DNA from: Ignavibacteria bacterium
GTDB taxonomy: Bacteria; Bacteroidota; Ignavibacteria; Ignavibacteriales; Ignavibacteriaceae
Length of the DNA: 42,577 nt
Direction: 5' to 3'
Assembly (NCBI GenBank): GCA_011052365.1
Contig: DRJC01000369.1
Coordinates: 1 to 42,577 of the forward strand
Under the pieces are notes generated by a model. The model saw nothing but the letters and a program-made list of their open reading frames with translations, did no database searches and was not told the DNA's origin. Both the position numbers and the translations under genes were made by a program. The first letter of the stretch is position 1; each line of letters starts with the position of its first letter. Positions 24,736 through 32,615 of the stretch are shown here, piece after piece.

Positions 24736-25941
24736 TTATTCCATAGCTTTTAGAATAATTTTAAAAGTAGTGCCTTGTCCCGGAGCAGAATTTTTAACAA
24801 AGATTTTACCATTATGGTAGTTCTCAATTATTCTTTTTGATAGACTCAAACCCAAACCCCAGCCTCTTCTTTTTGTACTGTAACCGGGTCTAAAAATGTC
24901 TTTTCTTCTTTTCAGGTCAATCCCTTTGCCGTTATCACTAAAGTCAATTTCAACATTGTTATTATTGCTTGAGATTCTTATTTCAATTTTACCTTTTTTG
25001 TTGCCGATTGCGTCAAGAGCATTTTTAACAAGATTTTCAATAACCCATTCAAACAATTCGGAATTGAGACCTGCATAGGCTTTTTTGTCGCCCTTAATTG
25101 CCAAATTAACTTTTTTGCCTGTTTGAGGAAGCCTTCTTTCAAAATACTTAATAACGTTACTGACTTCTTTAAATACATTGGATTTTTTTATTTCCGGTTT
25201 CGAACCGATTTTAGAAAATCTATATGTTATTTTATTTAATTTTTCAACGTCACTTCCAATTTCATCCGATATATCTAAAACTTTATCTCCGTCTTTATAA
25301 TTTAGTCTCAGCATTTCAATCCAGCCCATCAAACTTGAAACAGGGGTACCGAGTTGATGCGCTGTTTCTTTTGCCATTCCGACCCAGATGTTTCTCTGCT
25401 CACTTGTTCTAATGCTGCTGAAGCCGATATATCCTAAAAAGATAAATAGAGCAGCAATAATTATTTGCAGGTAAGGATAGAATTTTAATCTTATAATTAA
25501 ATTAGAATCACCGTAATGAATTTTGGTTAAGATAACGGTATCGGCGTAAGAAACTATAATGGGTTCATGTTCTTCGTCCATTTTTTTTATTATTTCAGTA
25601 AAATATTCCTTTCGTTCTTTCATAGTCATAGAAGAATCGAAAGATAAATTTCTAACATTTTCTGTATTATTTAAGTTTAGGTTGTCATTTGCATCGGTTA
25701 GAATAATAGGGAAGTCTATTGGTTTTATGATGTTGTCAAAAAGGAATGTGATATCTACATTTGGTGCAGTTGTGTTTGCAACATATTCAATCCCTTTTGC
25801 GTACAGCTGTACAATGTCTCTTTCTCTATGCTTTAATTTTGAAACTAAATCTTGAGTGTAATATAGTGTGCTGCTTGCAATAATTATTGCAACAAGAATC
25901 AGTGAGATTTTAAGTCTCAGCGATGTCAGTCTTTCGGTCAT
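24736..25941 (-). CDS. Membrane sensor histidine kinase (orphan)
   Basis: 401 residues. Two membrane helices (about 10-28 and 157-174) enclose an extracytoplasmic sensor region of about 125 residues. Then an H-box AKETAHQLGTPVSSL with phospho-acceptor His195, N-box ENLVKNALDA (302-311), DNGKG (336-340) and GLGLS (362-366). All catalytic boxes are present. The sequence H-QLGTP is typical of Bacteroidota-type HisKA kinases. No response regulator gene is nearby. It starts 12 bases after purA. Its 3' end is duplicated at 23950-24040. Confidence 0.93.
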   Translation of the reverse strand: MTERLTSLRLKISLILVAIIIASSTLYYTQDLVSKLKHRERDIVQLYAKGIEYVANTTAPNVDITFLFDNIIKPIDFPIILTDANDNLNLNNTENVRNLSFDSSMTMKERKEYFTEIIKKMDEEHEPIIVSYADTVILTKIHYGDSNLIIRLKFYPYLQIIIAALFIFLGYIGFSSIRTSEQRNIWVGMAKETAHQLGTPVSSLMGWIEMLRLNYKDGDKVLDISDEIGSDVEKLNKITYRFSKIGSKPEIKKSNVFKEVSNVIKYFERRLPQTGKKVNLAIKGDKKAYAGLNSELFEWVIENLVKNALDAIGNKKGKIEIRISSNNNNVEIDFSDNGKGIDLKRRKDIFRPGYSTKRRGWGLGLSLSKRIIENYHNGKIFVKNSAPGQGTTFKIILKAME

Positions 25942-25953
25942 AATTAACTTTTG

Positions 25954-27234
25954 TTATTTATAATCATCTGTAAAGAATGTTTGTTTCCTTTTTGGTCCAA
26001 CCGAGATAATACCGAATTTTGTTTCAGATTTTTCAGAAATAAAATTCAGATAATTTTTTGTTGCTTCGGGTAATTCTGTATAATCCCGACAATCAGAAAT
26101 GTCTTCATTCCAGCCTTCAACTATTTCATATACAGGTTTTACCTTATCTAATTTTTCAATATTGGTGGGAAATGTACTTAGTATTTTACCTTCAAATTCA
26201 TAACCTACACAAACATTTATTCTATCGAAGGAGCTTAATACATCTAATTTTGTCAAAGCCGCATAGGTTGTGTTATTAATCATCGATGAATATTTTACCA
26301 AACAAGCATCAAACCAACCGCATCTTCTCGGTCTGCCTGTAGTTGCACCAAATTCATCTCCTACTTTTCGTAATTTTTCTCCATCAGAGTCCAATAATTC
26401 AGTGGGGAAAGGTCCTTCGCCAACACGAGTAGTGTAAGCTTTTACAATACCTATTACAGTATCTATTTTTGTTGGTGCAATACCTGTACCGGTACAAGCC
26501 CCGCCGGAAGTAGGGTTTGACGATGTAACAAAAGGATATGTCCCGTGATCAACATCAAGTAGCGCACCTTGAGCACCTTCGAGTAAAACCGACTTACCGT
26601 CATTAATAGCATTATTCAAAAACGTTGGTACATCTTTTATATACCTATCAATTATCTCATCGAATTCCATATATTGTGAAACAATCTCTTCAACATTTAG
26701 CTCTTCTCTTTCATAAACTTTTTTGATAATTGTGTTTTTCTCTTTTAAATTTTTTCTTATTTTTTCTTCTAAAATTTTCTTATCTAAAAGGTCAACAATT
26801 CTTATTCCTTTGCGTGCGTATTTATCAATATAACAAGGTCCTATACCTCTTCCGGTAGTTCCTATTTTTGTTGTACCTTCTTCACTTATATTATCCAATA
26901 ATTTATGATACGGCATTATTAGATGAGCATTTTGGCTTATGAATAATCTGCCCTCAACATTTATGTTGTTTTTTTCAAGTAGTCTTATTTCTTTTAGCAA
27001 TGCTGTCGGGTCAATTACTACACCGTTACCAATAACACAAATAACATCTTTTCTAAGAATTCCAGATGGTATTAAATGAAGTATATATTCGTCATCACCA
27101 ATTTTAACAGTATGTCCTGCATTTGCTCCACCCTGATAACGCGCGACTATATTAAAATTTTCACTTAATATATCAACAATTTTACCTTTACCTTCGTCTC
27201 CCCATTGAGAGCCGACCAAAACAGATACTCCCAT
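25954..27234 (-). CDS. purA: Adenylosuccinate synthetase
   Basis: 426 residues, normal length. Joins IMP and aspartate using GTP, first committed step to AMP. Motifs: GSQWGDEGKGKIVD (P-loop), GANAGHTV, GTTGRGIGPCYIDKYARKGIR, EGAQGALLDVDHGTYPFVTSSNPTSGG, and TTGRPRRCGWFD. It is preceded by the terminator of the STAS gene, so it probably has its own promoter at about 27240-27270, and is followed closely by the kinase gene. Confidence 0.97.
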   Translation of the reverse strand: MGVSVLVGSQWGDEGKGKIVDILSENFNIVARYQGGANAGHTVKIGDDEYILHLIPSGILRKDVICVIGNGVVIDPTALLKEIRLLEKNNINVEGRLFISQNAHLIMPYHKLLDNISEEGTTKIGTTGRGIGPCYIDKYARKGIRIVDLLDKKILEEKIRKNLKEKNTIIKKVYEREELNVEEIVSQYMEFDEIIDRYIKDVPTFLNNAINDGKSVLLEGAQGALLDVDHGTYPFVTSSNPTSGGACTGTGIAPTKIDTVIGIVKAYTTRVGEGPFPTELLDSDGEKLRKVGDEFGATTGRPRRCGWFDACLVKYSSMINNTTYAALTKLDVLSSFDRINVCVGYEFEGKILSTFPTNIEKLDKVKPVYEIVEGWNEDISDCRDYTELPEATKNYLNFISEKSETKFGIISVGPKRKQTFFTDDYK

Positions 27235-27265
27235 TTCTTTTTTTTACTCCTTTTTTACATTTTGG

Positions 27266-27300
27266 ACAAAATAAAACTCCGAATGTACTCATCCGGAGTT
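27266..27300 (-). terminator. Terminator after the STAS gene
   Basis: AACTCCG (27275-27281) pairs with CGGAGTT (27294-27300), loop 12 bases, followed on the minus strand by TTTTATTTTG. It separates the STAS gene from purA. Confidence 0.65.
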
Positions 27301-27327
27301 AAAACAACTGAATAATTTTATGAATAT

Positions 27328-27669
27328 TTAATTTTTGTAACTGTCAACAGCTTCTTCAACTGTTTTAAATGTGTCAAAAATAGTAATCAATTTTGTGATA
27401 ATTAAAAGGCTTTCAATTTTATCGGATGTACCGGCTAACTTTAAGTTTCCGTCTCCTTTTTTCATTGTTGTTAAACCGCCTATTAACATTCCAAGTCCGG
27501 AGCTGTTCATAAATTTTACATCTTTTAAATTAACCACAATATTCTTTTTATCAGTATCCAAATATTTGTGTAATAATTCATTAAAGGATTTAGTATCATC
27601 TCCACCCATAACATTTCCTTTTAATGTAATGATTACTGCTCCGTAACTTTCGCTTGTTTTAATTTTCAT
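27328..27669 (-). CDS. STAS-domain anti-sigma factor antagonist
   Basis: 113 residues, one STAS domain, like SpoIIAA/RsbV. The phosphorylation-site helix start reads DVKFMNSSGLGMLIGGL with the usual Ser. Such proteins bind a switch kinase when unphosphorylated. It is on the opposite strand from the sigma operon, separated by a 144-base divergent promoter region, about 2.4 kb from a second STAS gene (30127) that sits beside a kinase gene. It may feed the same kinase; this is inferred. Confidence 0.92.
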   Translation of the reverse strand: MKIKTSESYGAVIITLKGNVMGGDDTKSFNELLHKYLDTDKKNIVVNLKDVKFMNSSGLGMLIGGLTTMKKGDGNLKLAGTSDKIESLLIITKLITIFDTFKTVEEAVDSYKN

Positions 27670-27704
27670 AAATTTTCCTCAATTTTCTGCTTAAGATAAT
27701 TAGC

Positions 27705-27735
27705 CAAATTTATTTATGCAAGTTTTAAATAACAA
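27705..27735 (-). promoter_or_regulatory. Promoter of the STAS gene (Bacteroidota type)
   Basis: Minus strand: TTG at 27735-27733, 20-base spacer, TAAATTTG at 27712-27705, fitting TTG-N19/20-TAnnTTTG. It lies 36 bases before the ATG. Confidence 0.6.
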
Positions 27736-27813
27736 TAATACGGACATATATTTTTTTCGGAACATTGTAAGTGTTTCTTCGTCTAATTAAGCAGATATAA
27801 AAAAAGGAAATCG

Positions 27814-28386
27814 GTGCCGGATCCACAAATATTAAAATTGGATGATGATTTTACTTTGGTTAAAAGATTCATTGACGGGGAAGAATCTGCTTTTAATCAG
27901 TTGGTTGTACGTCACAAAGAAAAGGTAAGAAACATTATTTATATAACTATAAATCATGCAGATTTTGTTGACGATATTGCACAGGATGTGTTTGTTAAAG
28001 TTTATAGAAATTTACACCACTTTAGGTTTGAATCTCAATTTTCAACTTGGATTTATAGAATAACCATAAACAAATGCAAAGATCATTTAAGAAAGATAAA
28101 AGTAAGAAGAATGTTTATTCCGCTTATGGATTCTTTTGACAAAGCGGATCAATTTAAGAATGAAACCGAAGAATCCGACACATCAAAAATTGTAAGAGAT
28201 GCAATATCAAAATTGCCTAAAAAGTTGAAGATACCTTTATTACTTAAAGATATAGAGGGATTCAGCTATCAAGAAATTGCTGAATCTGTTGAATGTGAAA
28301 TTGGTACTGTTAAATCAAGAATTTTTAGGGCTCGTGAAAAATTAAAATTTTTTTTAATGCCTTATAAAACGGAGATATTTAAATGA
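27814..28386 (+). CDS. ECF RNA polymerase sigma factor
   Basis: 190 residues. Region 2: AFNQLVVRHKEKVRNII...DFVDDIAQDVFVKVYRNLHHFRFESQFSTWIYRITINKCKDHLRK. Region 4: LPKKLKIPLLLKDIEGFSYQEIAESVECEIGTVKSRIFRAREKLK. No region 1.1 or 3, as in ECF (RpoE-like) factors. GTG start with AAGGAAA seven bases before it. The stop overlaps the start of the next gene by 4 bases, which marks it as the sigma factor's partner. Confidence 0.94.
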   Translation: MPDPQILKLDDDFTLVKRFIDGEESAFNQLVVRHKEKVRNIIYITINHADFVDDIAQDVFVKVYRNLHHFRFESQFSTWIYRITINKCKDHLRKIKVRRMFIPLMDSFDKADQFKNETEESDTSKIVRDAISKLPKKLKIPLLLKDIEGFSYQEIAESVECEIGTVKSRIFRAREKLKFFLMPYKTEIFK

Positions 28387-29930
28387 GCGGTAAATCAAAT
28401 AAGGATTACGAATTATTATCGGCATATCTTGACGAGGAAGTTTCTTTAGAACAGAAACAAGAAATTGAAAAGAAACTTGCTGCTTCTGCAGATTTAAGAA
28501 ATAAATTAGAAGAATTAAAACAGTTAAAAAAAGTAAATAATTCATCTTTTAAACAACTACCGGAATCACCGTACTTTGAATCTGTTCTAAATCAAAAAAT
28601 AAAAGAAACTAAAAAACAGAGGCATAATTTAAGAATCTTTGTCCCAGCCTATGGATTGGGTATTCTATCAATTATTGTAATCTTATTATTAAAGTTTAAT
28701 CCAAGTATTTTAGACAATGCTTTTGATAATCGAAACACCAATATAGCCGGTCTTTATAACAGTAATTTAAAACCTTTCCTTTTTGCGGCTAATCTTTCAA
28801 ATGAAGATATATTTAATTTTGCCTTTTACAAACAACTGCCCCTTGATAATAACAACAAACAATATTTGCAATTGGGTATGGATAAAACCGGCAGGGAATA
28901 TTTTGAAATTAAAAAGGATAGTTTTAAAAGAAGAAAAAACAATTTAGAAAAATTTGCACTTGCTTTAGGATTAAACAAAAAACAAAAAAGCGAAGTTGAT
29001 TCCATTATAAAAGTATATGCCGATGAACTTCAGGAACAAATATTAGTAAACGATAAAAACACACTGGCGGTAAGCCAAAACCTATTTGATTATAACAGGG
29101 CACTTGCTACGGATTTACTTACTTTTGCAGCCAAAGCAAATAAAAATAAATTTAAAAAAATTATGCCTGCGGGACTAACGGTTGTAAATAACAAGGCTAC
29201 TTCAATTGTTATAAAAGAAATAAGAACAAAAAACAGCAGCATAACTCCTCAATATGTTTTTATTAATGAAGATACAATTTTTACGGAACCATATACAATT
29301 GACAAAGAAAAGATTAAAAAGGAAATCAGACTGTTCAAAGAGAGGGCGAAGAAAAATGTAAAAATATTTAAAAATTATTCTGTTAACATTAAAATTGATA
29401 GCAACGTAGCTATGATTAAAACAAAAAGATATTGGAATGACGGTTTAATTGTTTCTTTAGATTCCAATTCTTTTCATGTCAAGTTACCGGTAGTATCCGA
29501 TTTAAAAATTAAACTTCCGGAATTGGATAGCTTGGTAATGGAATTGAATAAAGCGAGAGAAAATTTCAAAGAATTTTCGTATTCTTTTCCTAAAAAATTC
29601 CCTCAATTTAAAGGGAAATTTAAATTTAATTTTTCAGATTCAGCCAAAGATTTTAACTTTAATTTTCAAAAATTTGAAATTGATTCTATATTGAAACATA
29701 ACTTTCTTCTTTTGGATTCATTAAAATCAAAAAATTGGTATCAATATAAATTCAATGATGATTCGATAAAGAAATTTCTTAATAAAATGCCCAAAATATT
29801 AAAAGAATTTCAATGGAAAAATAGAGATGATGAATTGAAAATACTTAAAGAGGATATGAAGAAATTGAAAAAAGAAATGAAAGAAATGAAGAAAAAATTA
29901 GGACAACCAAAGAAGAAGATTAAAACCTAA
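28383..29930 (+). CDS. Membrane anti-sigma factor with long C-terminal domain
   Basis: 515 residues. The N terminus (YELLSAYLDEEVSLEQKQEIEKKLAASADLRNKLEELKQLKKV) looks like an anti-sigma helical domain without the zinc His-Cys-Cys motif. One membrane helix at about 84-100 (VPAYGLGILSIIVILLLKF) puts roughly 400 residues outside the cytoplasm. That part has a Spy/CpxP-like helical stretch (LEKFALALGLNKKQKSEVDSIIKVYADELQEQI) and ends in a highly charged Lys/Glu coiled coil (KEDMKKLKKEMKEMKKKLG). It probably holds the ECF factor at the membrane until a cell-envelope signal releases it. The outer domain is not recognised as a family. Four-base overlap with the sigma gene. Confidence 0.8.
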   Translation: MSGKSNKDYELLSAYLDEEVSLEQKQEIEKKLAASADLRNKLEELKQLKKVNNSSFKQLPESPYFESVLNQKIKETKKQRHNLRIFVPAYGLGILSIIVILLLKFNPSILDNAFDNRNTNIAGLYNSNLKPFLFAANLSNEDIFNFAFYKQLPLDNNNKQYLQLGMDKTGREYFEIKKDSFKRRKNNLEKFALALGLNKKQKSEVDSIIKVYADELQEQILVNDKNTLAVSQNLFDYNRALATDLLTFAAKANKNKFKKIMPAGLTVVNNKATSIVIKEIRTKNSSITPQYVFINEDTIFTEPYTIDKEKIKKEIRLFKERAKKNVKIFKNYSVNIKIDSNVAMIKTKRYWNDGLIVSLDSNSFHVKLPVVSDLKIKLPELDSLVMELNKARENFKEFSYSFPKKFPQFKGKFKFNFSDSAKDFNFNFQKFEIDSILKHNFLLLDSLKSKNWYQYKFNDDSIKKFLNKMPKILKEFQWKNRDDELKILKEDMKKLKKEMKEMKKKLGQPKKKIKT

Positions 29931-30126
29931 GTTCAGGAAAAAAATCATCTTTTTTCTTAATATTACTTAAACTATAAATAGCACCACTATCATACAAATG
30001 ACCCGTTTATATAACTTTTCTTTACAATAAATACACTTTCATATATATTTTACTTATTATAAGAAGTTAGCTTTGGTAAGTTACGCTTTATTTAGAAAGA
30101 AGAATTATAAATTTTGGGAGAAGAAT

Positions 30127-30480
30127 ATGACAGAGTTCAATACCTCAACAAAAGAAATTGGTGATGTAAACGTTGTCTATTTAAACGGCTTTTTAGATGC
30201 TCATACAGCACCGGTACTGGAAGATACATTTTCATCCTTGGTTGAACAGAATAAATTTAAGCTGGTAGTCAATCTAAAGGATTTGACTTATATAAGCAGT
30301 GCAGGGCTTGGTGTATTTATGGCATTTATTGAAAAGATGAGGGAAAACAACGGCGACATAAAACTAACATCGATGAATGAAAAAGTGTTTAACATTTTTG
30401 ATTTGCTTGGTTTTCCTCTTTTATATGAAATATTTGACAATGAAGAAGATGCGGTGGGTAAGTTTTCGGGAGATAAGTAG
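30127..30480 (+). CDS. STAS-domain anti-sigma factor antagonist (RsbV/SpoIIAA-like)
   Basis: 117 residues from the ATG at 30127, which has GGGAG 7 bases upstream; the frame extends to 30073 but without a ribosome site. Contains VVYLNGFLDAHTAPVLEDTF and the phosphorylation motif DLTYISSAGLGVFMAF. First gene of a four-gene partner-switching operon: antagonist, kinase, and two phosphatases. The 196-base gap upstream has an AT-only hairpin near 29938 and no other gene. Confidence 0.94.
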   Translation: MTEFNTSTKEIGDVNVVYLNGFLDAHTAPVLEDTFSSLVEQNKFKLVVNLKDLTYISSAGLGVFMAFIEKMRENNGDIKLTSMNEKVFNIFDLLGFPLLYEIFDNEEDAVGKFSGDK

Positions 30481-30485
30481 ATAAA

Positions 30486-30923
30486 ATGAATAAAAAGTTA
30501 GATATAAATAAGGACAGATTAATAGTTAAGAGCAATACGGCTAATCTAATTACTATTCGAAAATTTATAAACAACAAAGCTAAATTGTGTGGGTTTTCAT
30601 CTAACGAAGCAGAGGATATTGTGCTTGCCGTAGATGAAGCTTGTACAAATATAATTGAACATTCATACCACTCAAAACCAAATTTCGATATTGAAATAAG
30701 TGTGTCGTTTTCTAAAAGTAATTTTGTTATAACAATTATCGATTACGGTGAGACATTTAAACCGGGTTCATTTAAAGAACCTAATTTAGAATTATACCGC
30801 AAGCAAAGAAGAGTGGGTGGTTTAGGTGTGTATCTTATGAAAACTTTAATGGATGATGTTAAATATTCATCAATAAACAATAAGTATAACCAGGTATTGC
30901 TAACAAAGAAATTAACACATTAA
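30486..30923 (+). CDS. RsbW-like switch kinase / anti-sigma factor
   Basis: 145 residues of a GHKL ATPase: N-box DEACTNIIEHSYH, G1-like IIDYGETFKP, G2 GGLGVYLMKTLMDDVKY. Switch kinases phosphorylate their STAS partner and bind a target (a sigma factor or other protein) when the STAS protein is phosphorylated. It starts 5 bases after the STAS gene and ends 3 bases before the phosphatase. The target is not visible: the only sigma factor nearby is the ECF factor at 27814, which has its own anti-sigma factor. Confidence 0.92.
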   Translation: MNKKLDINKDRLIVKSNTANLITIRKFINNKAKLCGFSSNEAEDIVLAVDEACTNIIEHSYHSKPNFDIEISVSFSKSNFVITIIDYGETFKPGSFKEPNLELYRKQRRVGGLGVYLMKTLMDDVKYSSINNKYNQVLLTKKLTH

Positions 30924-30926
30924 TAA

Positions 30927-32606
30927 ATGACAGCATCAGACAGCTTAAAAATAAAAAGAAATTTAAATGCATTAGTTGAGTTTAGCAAAGCAGTAAACTC
31001 AAGTTTGGATTTAAAATTTATTTTAAACAATGTTCTGCTTACTTGTATGGGCAAATTTTTTGCGACAAAGGGAGCTATTGCAATAAATGAAAAAGGTGTT
31101 TTAAAGATAATTTTATCAAAAGGTGTCTCTGAGTATTTTGAAGAAAATTTTCCAATCATAACTATTAAAGATGTGATTGATGAAACGGGTAAATTTAAAA
31201 AGATAACTGATTCGGGTAGTTTTGTTTGTGTTGAATTTATTCAAGCTTCAAACAAACATCTTGGAATAATTTTCCTTGGTGATAAACTAAATAAAACACC
31301 GTATTCTAATGAAGACATACAATTTCTAAAAACTATTCTAAATATTTCTGCAACGGCTATTCAGAACTCTATGGTAATAAATGAACTGAAACAAGTTAAC
31401 AGAACATTAGATACAAGGGTTAACAGGTTAAATTCTTTGTTTGAATTAAGCAAGGAATTCGGTTTGTTTGCAGAATCTACAAAGGTTGCAAAACTTTTGG
31501 TTTACTCTGTTATCGGGCAGTTTATGATTTCTAAATATGCCGTATTAATTTTTGAAAATGAAAAAATAAATATCATCGAGTCAAAGTTTCCGCCTGAAGA
31601 AATTAATCCTGTTCTTAATGACATAAATATTGAAAATATTGTTTCTGCCGTAGAAAAGAATCAGTTGGAAAGCCAATACGAATCTTTATCTAAAATAGGA
31701 GTTGAATTGATTGTGCCTATGCAGATGCAGGGAAAAACGAAGGGAGTAATTTTGTTGGGCAATAGGATAAATAAACAACAATTTACAGAATCCGATATTG
31801 AGTTTATTTATTCGGTGGGTAGCCTTGCAATTATTTCTATCGAAAATAAAAGATTATTTAAGGAAGAATTAGAAAAACACAAATTAGAAGAAGAATTAGA
31901 ACTCGCAAGAGAAATTCAAAAAAATCTACTCCCAAGTGAAATAAAACAATTTAAAAACTTTGAAATATCAGCAGAAAACATTTCCTCTAAACAGGTAGGC
32001 GGTGATTATTTTGATGTTATTCCAAGGGATGAAGAAAATAGTTATATAGCAATTGCCGATGTATCCGGTAAAGGAGTTCCGGCTGCCCTGCTTATGGCAA
32101 ATTTGCAGGCGTTTTTAAAATCAGTTTGCAAGCAAGGTATAAGTTTGATTGAAGGAACTGCAATGATGAATGATCTGATTACTGAAAATGTTACCGGCGG
32201 TAAATTTATTACATTTTTTTGGGGATTGATTAACAATAAAAACAGAACAATAAGCTATGTAAATGCCGGACACAACCCTCCATTATTAGTGCGCGACGGA
32301 AAAATCATTAAAATGGAAAAAGGCGGAATGATATTGGGTGTTATGAAAACAACATACCCTTATATAACAGAGACATTACAATTACAGAAAGATGATTTGC
32401 TTGTTCTTTTTACCGACGGCATTACCGAAGCTATGGATAAAGAACAAAATGAATATTCGGATGAAAGACTTGAAAAATTGGTGTTGTCATTAAATAATAA
32501 TTCATCGGAAGAAGTATTAAAATCAATTCAGGCTGATGTAAAAAGTTTTACATCAGGGGCAGTACAATCTGACGACATAACTTTACTTGTGTTAAAAGTA
32601 AAATAA
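30927..32606 (+). CDS. GAF + SpoIIE-type PP2C phosphatase (RsbU/RsbP-like)
   Basis: 559 residues, cytoplasmic. Two GAF-like sensory modules (about 10-150 and 165-300), a coiled linker HKLEEELELAREIQKNLLPSE, then a SpoIIE PP2C domain (about 320-559) with the metal-binding motifs GGDYFDVI, IADVSGKGVPAALLMA, FTDGITEAMD and SDDITLLVLK. It should dephosphorylate a STAS protein and so relay a signal sensed by GAF. It follows the kinase by 3 bases and is followed by another SpoIIE gene. Confidence 0.93.
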   Translation: MTASDSLKIKRNLNALVEFSKAVNSSLDLKFILNNVLLTCMGKFFATKGAIAINEKGVLKIILSKGVSEYFEENFPIITIKDVIDETGKFKKITDSGSFVCVEFIQASNKHLGIIFLGDKLNKTPYSNEDIQFLKTILNISATAIQNSMVINELKQVNRTLDTRVNRLNSLFELSKEFGLFAESTKVAKLLVYSVIGQFMISKYAVLIFENEKINIIESKFPPEEINPVLNDINIENIVSAVEKNQLESQYESLSKIGVELIVPMQMQGKTKGVILLGNRINKQQFTESDIEFIYSVGSLAIISIENKRLFKEELEKHKLEEELELAREIQKNLLPSEIKQFKNFEISAENISSKQVGGDYFDVIPRDEENSYIAIADVSGKGVPAALLMANLQAFLKSVCKQGISLIEGTAMMNDLITENVTGGKFITFFWGLINNKNRTISYVNAGHNPPLLVRDGKIIKMEKGGMILGVMKTTYPYITETLQLQKDDLLVLFTDGITEAMDKEQNEYSDERLEKLVLSLNNNSSEEVLKSIQADVKSFTSGAVQSDDITLLVLKVK

Positions 32607-32615
32607 AAATATTGC

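Noticed and set aside
29936-29957. Terminator after the anti-sigma gene (GAAAAAA/TTTTTTC hairpin)
   Set aside because: The stem is almost only A-T pairs and short; it could be a weak terminator but cannot be supported with confidence.
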